Assembly (NCBI GenBank): GCA_902772565.1
Contig: CACYBJ010000020.1
Span: 1-6,601 of the forward strand
From: an uncultured Lachnospiraceae bacterium
Lineage (GTDB): Bacteria > Bacillota > Clostridia > Lachnospirales > Lachnospiraceae
Length of the DNA: 6,601 nt
Direction: 5' to 3'
In this document: piece by piece, positions 1 to 5,342 of the stretch
Numbering within the stretch: the stretch's first letter is position 1
Layout of the letters: the number at the start of each line of letters is the position of its first letter
The notes under the pieces: model-generated
What the model was told of the DNA's origin: nothing
Databases searched by the model: none
The model's input: the letters and a program-made list of their open reading frames with translations, nothing else
Position numbers and translations under genes: made by a program

Positions 1-1143
1 ACATTTGAGATTCAGACTACAAAAGTAGAACCAAGGAAAGGCGCAGCTTCAGGTCTTCTCTCGGTTACACATGAAAGCATCGGCACAGACATTCCCGTAA
101 GGCAGATTCTGCTTAAGAGTAACAGCAGTCTCGCCTTTAATCCGGAGCACAAAGAGGCGGTAGTTACCGCAACTCTCCTGCCGGAGAATACCACATGCAC
201 AGAAGTATTCTGGAAGTCTCTTACGGCGGAAGGCATTCCTTCAAGCGCAATTAAGATTGATGCCGAGGGACTTACAGCCAAAGTATCTGCCATTGAAGAC
301 GGCGAATGCAGAATCGTATGCTATAGTTTAAACGGCACAGAGATTCCTACGGTGCTCTCCGACTATGAGATTTCCGTAACCGGACTCGGAAAGTCCGCTC
401 TCGATCCTTACGAAAAGATTTACGGATGCAAGTTAAGCGAATGCAACAATGACTGCCCGGTTAGTTTTGAGGGCAGTGTGAATCTGCCAAAGGCGGACAA
501 TATCGTAAGATTCGACAATGTAGACTTCGGCGAATACGGTTGGGATGAGATAACAGTTTCCCTGTTTACTTTCGCAAGCGAGGAACCGCTGGAAATCTAC
601 GAAGGTAACGTGGAAGACGGCATATGCCTGTTTACCGGCAAATACGAAATCCCCTCCATTTACAACGTGCTTCAGGAAAACACTTTCAAACTGAACAAAC
701 GCATAAAAGGCGTAAAGAGCATTTCCTTTAAGTTCCCCAGGTCTCTCACCTTCGGCGGATTCTATATGACGAAATACGAAAAGGCCTACGGAGAGCTTAA
801 TGCTACCGAGTATAACATGATCACCGGTGACTCCTACGATATCAAAGACGACGGCGTTTATGCCATCGGAAACAATACGGATATTCAGTTCACTCACATG
901 AACTTTACGAAGGGTGTAAAGAGCATCACTATCAAGGGACGCTCACGTATTCCGGAGAACCCCGTGCATGTGCGTTTTATGAGAGATGGCGACGTTATTA
1001 AGAACATCTGCCTCTTTACCGGATCCGATGAAATCAAGGAGATGACCTTCCCGGTCGAAAATGTGACCGGCGAGTGGAATGTTAATTTCATCTTCCTGCC
1101 GGGATCGGATTTCGACCTGATTGGGTTTAAGTTTGAGGAATAA
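1..1143 (+). CDS. Glycoside hydrolase family 2 (beta-galactosidase-like), C-terminal fragment with two CBM6-like modules
   Basis: The open frame runs in from the left edge with no stop and ends at TAA (1141-1143), followed directly by an in-frame TAG, so 380 C-terminal residues of a larger protein are present. Seen: an Ig-like (Big-type) segment at about fragment residues 25-115 (LLPENTT, EVFWKSLTAEG, ISAIEDGECRI-like strands), the linker ALDPYEKIY at 133-141, then two related beta-sandwich modules at about 158-262 and 268-380. Matching landmarks are FDNVDFG (171-177) and HMNF (299-302), GGFYMTKYEKAY closing the first and IGFKFEE closing the second, with IGNN and FLPGSDFD (365-372) in the second. 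From memory of the family, this tail is typical of large clostridial GH2 beta-galactosidase-like enzymes; the CBM6-like modules would bind sugar and the missing N-terminal part would cleave it. No catalytic residues are in the window, so the substrate is unknown. An ATG or GTG inside this frame should not be taken as a start. It converges on the next gene. Confidence 0.8.
   Translation, partial: TFEIQTTKVEPRKGAASGLLSVTHESIGTDIPVRQILLKSNSSLAFNPEHKEAVVTATLLPENTTCTEVFWKSLTAEGIPSSAIKIDAEGLTAKVSAIEDGECRIVCYSLNGTEIPTVLSDYEISVTGLGKSALDPYEKIYGCKLSECNNDCPVSFEGSVNLPKADNIVRFDNVDFGEYGWDEITVSLFTFASEEPLEIYEGNVEDGICLFTGKYEIPSIYNVLQENTFKLNKRIKGVKSISFKFPRSLTFGGFYMTKYEKAYGELNATEYNMITGDSYDIKDDGVYAIGNNTDIQFTHMNFTKGVKSITIKGRSRIPENPVHVRFMRDGDVIKNICLFTGSDEIKEMTFPVENVTGEWNVNFIFLPGSDFDLIGFKFEE
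472..1140 (+). repeat. Tandem pair of CBM6-like modules within the glycoside hydrolase
   Basis: Two consecutive modules of roughly 105-113 residues share the same order of landmarks. A FDNVDF / FTHMNF strand comes early, a KGVKSISFKF / GEWNVNFIF strand comes late, and each closes with a G-F-aromatic strand. Similarity is visible at protein level only; the DNA is not obviously repeated, so the duplication is old. CBM6-type modules bind sugar ends or chains. Assignment to CBM6 rather than another beta-sandwich family is by recognition and not by a profile search. Confidence 0.55.
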
Positions 1144-1158
1144 TAGTTATCAAGTAAC

Positions 1159-1186
1159 AAAAACCGGAGCTTACGCTCCGGTTTTT
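1159..1186. terminator. Bidirectional intrinsic terminator between convergent genes
   Basis: A perfect stem CCGGAGC (1164-1170) / GCTCCGG (1175-1181) with a TTAC loop is flanked by five A on the left (1159-1163) and five T on the right (1182-1186). It therefore reads as a GC hairpin plus U-tract on both strands, 15 bases after the hydrolase stop and about 42 bases after the surface-protein stop. One element serves both convergent genes. Confidence 0.9.
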
Positions 1187-1228
1187 ACAATTATTCTTTG
1201 CGAATTTCTTATTAAACAGTACAACATC

Positions 1229-2221
1229 CTACGCCGGCTCATAGTACTCATAATCATAATCATATTTCTTTGCGAAACTCTCCGCATACGATCCTTCGTA
1301 AACATAGAGTACCAGTTCGGAGTTATCCGGAATGGCATCCCGCCTAATCTCGGTAACCGAATTCGGAATATAGATTTTCTTAAGTACTTTACATGCGTCA
1401 AATGCCTCATCGTATATGATTTCCGTTCCTTCATTAAGAACAACTTCAGTAAGAGCGTGGCAGGCTCTGAATGTATCGGGCTCAATTACTCTTACGCTAC
1501 CCGGAATATTGATTTCTTTCAGATTATCATTATAGGACAATCCGTAGTAACCAATGGCAACAACAGTGTCCGGAATGGTAATACCTTCCATGTTTTCGAT
1601 TACCGCCAATGAATCGACTCCTATAACCTTTAATCCATCAGGCAGCGACACCGTTTTAATATTCTTACATCCCGCCATGGCACCGCCACAAAGCCTTGTA
1701 ACACCTTCAGGCAGGACTATGTTCTCAGATTCAATTCCCCTGGGCACAAATATGAGCGTGCTTCGGTCTTTGCTGAAGACCATGTTGTTTTCAGAGCAGT
1801 AGTTTTCATTTGACTCATCAACTGAGATTTCCTTAAGTAAAACATTTCCACCAAAAACTTCTCTGCCAAGATATGCAACGTTTTTAGGTATAAACACCGA
1901 ATCCTTTATCGGGCAATAGTAAAATGCTGCCTCCCCAATATACTCAAGGCTTTCGGGAAGTTCTATGCCTTCAAGGATTTCACTAAACTCGAATGCGCTT
2001 TCACCGATATACGTAATACCTTCCGGCAATGTGATACTTTGCAGTTTGTCGCATAATGCGAAGGAATCGTTGTCAATCGTTCTTAAAGTGCTCGGCAAAT
2101 CAACTTCAGTGAGCTTCCAACAACCATAAAATGCCGAATCACCGATAACGGTAACACCCTCCGGAACCGTGACTTTGGTTATAGGAAGATACTTGAAAGC
2201 ATCATTGCCTATTGATGTAAC
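1229..2221 (-). repeat. BspA-type leucine-rich repeat array (about 12 units)
   Basis: Residues 453-782 divide into units of 22-23 residues with the pattern [VL]x-x-IG-x-x-AF-x-x-C-x-x-L-x-x-[IV]-x-[IL]P-x-x. Repeats 1-5 cover 453-566. Repeat 6 (567-589) is followed by a 36-residue insertion (590-625) with the pattern NENY...MVFSKDRSTLIFVP, and repeats 7-11 run 626-740. The last unit (741-782) degrades into SYAESFAKKY and a YDYDYEYY tail, a common way for this class to end. DNA identity between units is low, so recent expansion is not indicated. Confidence 0.85.
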
Positions 2222-3577
2222 CTTATAACCGTCTAATTCTGCCGGTATATCAACCTCATATTGTTTTTCAACCATCTGGTATCCGAAATAATCCACGATT
2301 TCAGCAGTTCCGTCATCAAGCACTCTGTACTCAAAAGCTCCGCTATAAACATACTCTTTATAGTACTGTCCCATGTTTTCCAGTACTTTTCGGGATGTTT
2401 CGTCACTTATGCGGGACGGTCCTCCGACTATATAACATTCATAGGCCTTTATTCTTGCATCCATAATATAGTCAGATATAAGAGATGACCATTTATCATT
2501 ATTTAACGTAATGATCAAAGGACCGGCTGTAATGCTTGCCAGAGTTCCTGCAACCAAACCGTCTGCCGGATCTTCGGAATATGCCATAATCATACCATCG
2601 TCATCGGTAAAGTATTTCTTCGCAATTTCAATGGATGTCTCATAGCGGTTAGCACCATATACTCTTGATACATAACCGTACTGCTTAAGTTCCTCTTCCA
2701 CAGAGGCTGAAACAGCACCTTCACCACCGATAATATCAATTGGGGTATTTGTTCCCAATAAGTCGAGGAATTCTTTCTGAGAATCGGTCAGTCTGTCGGG
2801 AACGATCATTATAGGATTGGAAAGAACAGATGCGGAAAGAGCGTCCGCAAAATTCTTGCCTGTACAAACAATAAGAGAATCGCCGCAGTACACTCCAATC
2901 TCATCAAGAATCAAAAGATTGGTTTCGTAACGGTTTTCTCCTGAAAGTCGTTTTATTTTACAATCCTTTTCGGAAAGATAGGACTCAAAGTCTCCGGATA
3001 CAGCTCCTTCGCCACCGAGAATGTAGACCACTCCGCCGTCCTCAAGATTATCTTTGATATAATCGGCAGTTTGAGCCATTATTCTGTCATTCCTCGCGGT
3101 AAGCAGAACCGGGGCTTCAAATACTTCTGCGAGATAACTGCCGGAAAGAGCATCTGCAAAACCGGTTCCGTCTGCTACCACTATGGTATCGAAATCCTTT
3201 CCCCTGTCTTCTTTCAAAATATCCGCAACGGCAAGAGAAGTTTCATATCTATCGTCACCGAATACTCTATGCGTTGTAATTTCATAGTCACAGTTCTCAC
3301 ATCTTAAAACAGAACTGTTATCCTCCAAATCTTCCCATTCCGCGAAACTGTGTTCAATAGCCGGAGTAACGGAAACAACTCTTTTTTCTTCGCAGTTTTC
3401 ACAAACGGCATATGTATAACCGTTATCTACACAAGATGGCTCGGTTGTTTCGGTTCCGGAAAATACATGCTCGCCTTCAGGGCACTTGTCACTGGCCTGT
3501 CCTGTCGCAGGGAACATCCCTGCAAGTATAGAAACCGCAGCCAAAACTGCCATGGCTTTTCTTTTTAAATTGCTCAT
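1229..3577 (-). CDS. Secreted cell-wall-binding (CWB2) protein with BspA-type leucine-rich repeats
   Basis: A 782-residue exported surface protein. Start ATG (3575-3577) has GGAGG seven bases upstream. Seen in order: a signal peptide at 1-28 (KRK, hydrophobic AVLAAVSILAG, cleavage near QAS); a Cys-pair module at about 30-100 with two E-H-x-F...CENC units (C59/C62 and C93/C96, plus C32 and C49); three CWB2 repeats at about 104-208, 210-303 and 305-402, each opening G-x-[ND]-R-Y-E-T and closing with a [IV][LIV]GG...[IV]S strand; a BspA-type lead-in at 415-450; about twelve 23-residue LRR_5 repeats from 453; and a Tyr/Asp/Glu-rich tail. CWB2 repeats (Pfam PF04122 family) attach clostridial proteins non-covalently to the wall, and BspA-like LRRs are known in adhesins. 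Wall-bound adhesin or polymer-binding protein is thus the inferred role; the ligand is unknown. No LPxTG motif or C-terminal membrane segment is seen, so CWB2 is the likely anchor. It is apparently monocistronic, with its own promoter and terminator. Confidence 0.92.
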   Translation of the reverse strand: MSNLKRKAMAVLAAVSILAGMFPATGQASDKCPEGEHVFSGTETTEPSCVDNGYTYAVCENCEEKRVVSVTPAIEHSFAEWEDLEDNSSVLRCENCDYEITTHRVFGDDRYETSLAVADILKEDRGKDFDTIVVADGTGFADALSGSYLAEVFEAPVLLTARNDRIMAQTADYIKDNLEDGGVVYILGGEGAVSGDFESYLSEKDCKIKRLSGENRYETNLLILDEIGVYCGDSLIVCTGKNFADALSASVLSNPIMIVPDRLTDSQKEFLDLLGTNTPIDIIGGEGAVSASVEEELKQYGYVSRVYGANRYETSIEIAKKYFTDDDGMIMAYSEDPADGLVAGTLASITAGPLIITLNNDKWSSLISDYIMDARIKAYECYIVGGPSRISDETSRKVLENMGQYYKEYVYSGAFEYRVLDDGTAEIVDYFGYQMVEKQYEVDIPAELDGYKVTSIGNDAFKYLPITKVTVPEGVTVIGDSAFYGCWKLTEVDLPSTLRTIDNDSFALCDKLQSITLPEGITYIGESAFEFSEILEGIELPESLEYIGEAAFYYCPIKDSVFIPKNVAYLGREVFGGNVLLKEISVDESNENYCSENNMVFSKDRSTLIFVPRGIESENIVLPEGVTRLCGGAMAGCKNIKTVSLPDGLKVIGVDSLAVIENMEGITIPDTVVAIGYYGLSYNDNLKEINIPGSVRVIEPDTFRACHALTEVVLNEGTEIIYDEAFDACKVLKKIYIPNSVTEIRRDAIPDNSELVLYVYEGSYAESFAKKYDYDYEYYEPA
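2372..3268 (-). repeat. Three tandem CWB2 cell-wall-binding repeats
   Basis: Protein residues about 104-402 hold three units beginning VFGDDRYET, LSGENRYET and VYGANRYET and closing ILGGEGAVS, IIGGEGAVS and IVGGPSRIS. Three copies is the usual number for functional CWB2 wall anchoring. Units 1 and 2 carry the conserved FADALS motif (140-145, 243-248); unit 3 has DPADGLVAG instead. Confidence 0.9.
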
Positions 3578-3584
3578 ACCTACC

Positions 3585-3589
3585 CCTCC
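3585..3589 (-). promoter_or_regulatory. Ribosome binding site of the CWB2-LRR gene
   Basis: GGAGG within GGGAGGGG on the minus strand sits seven bases before the ATG at 3577. It fixes this ATG as the start, and the resulting N-terminus is a good signal peptide. Confidence 0.88.
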
Positions 3590-3645
3590 CGTCTGTCGGA
3601 TTACACATTCCCCGGAAACCGGTTCTAATACGATTTCCGACGAAC

Positions 3646-3651
3646 ATTATA
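3646..3651 (-). promoter_or_regulatory. Probable -10 box of the CWB2-LRR gene
   Basis: A perfect TATAAT on the minus strand lies about 70 bases before the start codon, in AT-rich DNA. The -35 position 17 bases further upstream reads TTATAG, a weak match. A second TATAAT lies at 3674-3679 with an equally poor -35, so the actual start point is uncertain. The predicted leader of about 60 bases contains only a minor CCGG-TTT-CCGG hairpin at 3612-3622. Confidence 0.4.
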
Positions 3652-3793
3652 CGATAAACACTAATATACTATAATTATATCAAACGAACCTGCCTGAAAC
3701 ACATGTAACCGACCAATTTCCATGCACCATTTCAAAAGCCTCCAAAATAAAGATATTATGACAAATGAGGCCTGCATCTGCCGAATCAATAGA

Positions 3794-3821
3794 AAAGACC
3801 GGAGCTTAGACTCCGGTCTTT
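3794..3821 (-). terminator. Intrinsic terminator of purA
   Basis: An 11-base-pair perfect stem, AAAGACCGGAG (3794-3804) / CTCCGGTCTTT (3811-3821), has a six-base loop. On the minus strand it is followed by TCTTTTCT-like U-rich sequence, so it acts best on transcripts coming from purA, whose stop lies about 70 bases upstream. On the plus strand the T run is short. The core is almost the same as that of the terminator at 1159-1186. Confidence 0.87.
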
Positions 3822-3891
3822 CAAACTTCATACCAATATTAAATTTATAATACTATATTATGAATTCTTTATTGCGACTGCTTTTCACAGA

Positions 3892-5172
3892 CTATTTTCT
3901 GTAAATAATATCCTCTCTCTTAGGACCGTTACTTACCATAGTAATCGGAACTCCGATTTCCTTCTCGATAAACTCAACGTAGTCGCGGCATTCCTTAGGA
4001 AGCTTGTCATACTCTTTAATACCTGAGATGTCTGTCTTCCATCCCGGAAGAGTTTTATAAACAGGCTTGCACTTCTCAAGCTTTGTTGTTACAGGGAAGT
4101 CCTTAAGAACTTCGCCGTCAAGTTCGTAACCTACGCAGATCTTAAGTTCGTCCCAAACGCTTAATGCATCAAGAACGGTAAGGGCAACTTCTGTTGAACC
4201 CTGGATTCTGCAGCCGTAACGTGTTGCAACGGCATCGAACCATCCCATTCTTCTCGGACGGCCTGTTGTAGCACCGTATTCACCCTTGTCACCGCCGTTG
4301 TCACGCATGATCTTGGCAGTCTCTTCATCAAGGATTTCGCTGACAAATGCGCCGGCACCTACTGCAGATGAGTAAGCCTTAACAACAGTTACGATTTCCT
4401 TGATTTCATAAGGAGGAATACCTGCACCGATTGCGCCGTAGGCAGCAAGTGTTGATGAAGATGTAACCATCGGATAAATACCGTGATCCGGATCCTTAAG
4501 AGAACCAAGCTGACCCTCAAGAAGGATATTCTTGCCTTCCTTGATTGCATTGTAAAGGTAGGCAGATGTATCTGTTACGTAAGGTGCGATCATCTCACGG
4601 TACTCGATAAGTGTCTTGAGAAGTTCCTCAACCTTAATAGGATCCTTATGATAAAGATGCTCAATAAGAACATTCTTCTGGTCAAGTACTCTTGTGAGCT
4701 TATCCTTTAAATGTTCCTCATCGAAAAGTTCCTGAACCTGGAAACCGATCTTGGCATATTTGTCGGAATAGAAAGGAGCGATACCGCTCTTTGTGGAACC
4801 GAAGCTGTTCTTTCCAAGTCTCTCCTCTTCATACTGATCGAAAAGTACATGATAAGGCATGATGATCTGTGCTCTGTCGGAAACAAGAAGTCTCGGCATC
4901 GGAGCACCCTTGTCAAGTACATCCTGAAGTTCTGCTACGAACTTAGGAATATCAAGCGCTACACCGTTTCCGATGATACATGTTGTATGATCATAGAAAA
5001 GACCGCTTGGAAGAAGGTGAAGCGCAAATCTTCCGTAATTATTGATGATAGTGTGGCCTGCGTTGGCACCACCCTGAAAACGTACGATGATATCGGACTT
5101 TTCGGCAAGCATATCCGTAATCTTGCCCTTACCTTCATCTCCCCAGTTAGCGCCTACTATCGCTCTTACCAT
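3892..5172 (-). CDS. purA: Adenylosuccinate synthetase (IMP-aspartate ligase)
   Basis: Cytoplasmic enzyme joining aspartate to IMP with GTP hydrolysis to give adenylosuccinate, the first step from IMP to AMP; PurB acts next. The protein has 426 residues, normal for the family. Seen: the N-terminal loop GANWGDEGKGK (7-17) with catalytic Asp12, GGANAGHT (34-41) with catalytic His40, SDRAQIIMPYH (98-108), GATTGRPRRMGWFD (300-313), LPGW near the C-terminus and VSNGPKRED (413-421). The IMP-side loop reads GSTKSGIAPFYSDK (125-138), where classical PurA has a GTTxRGIGPAY-type loop, and 219-239 reads EGQLGSLKDPDHGIYP where EGAQGTLLDIDHGTYP is usual. I recall this variant from Lachnospiraceae. An in-frame ATG at 5214 would add 14 residues, but it lacks a ribosome binding site, whereas the ATG at 5172 has GGAGG six bases away and matches the family N-terminus. 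It has its own promoter and terminator. Confidence 0.95.
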   Translation of the reverse strand: MVRAIVGANWGDEGKGKITDMLAEKSDIIVRFQGGANAGHTIINNYGRFALHLLPSGLFYDHTTCIIGNGVALDIPKFVAELQDVLDKGAPMPRLLVSDRAQIIMPYHVLFDQYEEERLGKNSFGSTKSGIAPFYSDKYAKIGFQVQELFDEEHLKDKLTRVLDQKNVLIEHLYHKDPIKVEELLKTLIEYREMIAPYVTDTSAYLYNAIKEGKNILLEGQLGSLKDPDHGIYPMVTSSSTLAAYGAIGAGIPPYEIKEIVTVVKAYSSAVGAGAFVSEILDEETAKIMRDNGGDKGEYGATTGRPRRMGWFDAVATRYGCRIQGSTEVALTVLDALSVWDELKICVGYELDGEVLKDFPVTTKLEKCKPVYKTLPGWKTDISGIKEYDKLPKECRDYVEFIEKEIGVPITMVSNGPKREDIIYRK

Positions 5173-5178
5173 TTTTAA

Positions 5179-5183
5179 CCTCC
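5179..5183 (-). promoter_or_regulatory. Ribosome binding site deciding the purA start
   Basis: GGAGG on the minus strand is six bases before the ATG at 5172. The alternative upstream ATG at 5214 has only CAGGGTCGG before it. This supports the shorter 426-residue protein. Confidence 0.9.
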
Positions 5184-5246
5184 GCGTTGGATCGGGAACT
5201 GCCTGCGTTGGCATCCGACCCTGATAATTATTTATTTATATATGCT

Positions 5247-5264
5247 CCGGCACATCCATGCCGG
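5247..5264 (-). other. Hairpin in the purA leader
   Basis: CCGGCA (5247-5252) and TGCCGG (5259-5264) form a six-base-pair GC-rich stem with a six-base loop inside the predicted purA leader, about 20-35 bases after the predicted transcription start. No T run follows on either strand (AT-rich but mixed AGCATATATAAAT on the minus strand), so it is not a normal terminator. It could stabilise the mRNA 5' end or be incidental. Confidence 0.45.
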
Positions 5265-5286
5265 CCGCTCAAAAACTCCGCTATCA

Positions 5287-5315
5287 ATCATATATTAAAT
5301 AGCCTTTGTTTTCAA
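5287..5315 (-). promoter_or_regulatory. Sigma-A-type promoter of purA
   Basis: The minus strand carries TTGAAA (-35, 5310-5315) and TATGAT (-10, 5287-5292) separated by exactly 17 bases, each one mismatch from consensus. The start would be near 5280, giving a leader of about 108 bases before the purA ATG. It lies 28 bases beyond the stop of the lipoprotein gene, so purA has its own transcription start. Confidence 0.75.
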
Positions 5316-5342
5316 GTTTTATTTAAGACTTCCGCCACCTAT

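Larger units (their letters stand above)
3578..3891. other. Intergenic region between the CWB2-LRR gene and purA
   Basis: This 314-base gap contains the ribosome binding site and promoter-like boxes of the surface-protein gene on its left side (to about 3680) and the purA terminator at 3794-3821. The rest (about 3690-3793 and 3822-3891) is AT-rich. I see no open frame with a ribosome binding site, no tRNA-like fold and no convincing small RNA. Confidence 0.7.

Noticed and set aside
433..897. Long minus-strand open frame opposite the hydrolase
   Set aside because: It is a shadow of the plus-strand coding frame; the plus frame has clear domain motifs and no ribosome binding site precedes the antisense start.
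3612..3622. CCGG-TTT-CCGG hairpin in the leader of the surface-protein gene
   Set aside because: Four base pairs with a three-base loop is too weak to claim a regulatory structure.
3640..3689. ACGAAC repeated at 3640-3645 and 3684-3689, resembling the CGAAC core of Bacillus PurR boxes
   Set aside because: The copies are direct repeats 44 bases apart rather than an inverted pair at the known spacing, and they precede the surface-protein gene and not purA. Chance is the simpler explanation.
3722..3777. Nested inverted repeat ATGCA...GCCTC / GAGGC.TGCAT
   Set aside because: The arms are only five bases each and the gap between them differs on the two sides (11 versus 1 base), so no stable fold or site is supported.
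5173..5214. Upstream in-frame ATG at 5214 as the purA start, adding 14 residues
   Set aside because: It has no ribosome binding site, adds a Pro/Arg-rich stretch not found in PurA, and the ATG at 5172 has GGAGG at ideal spacing.
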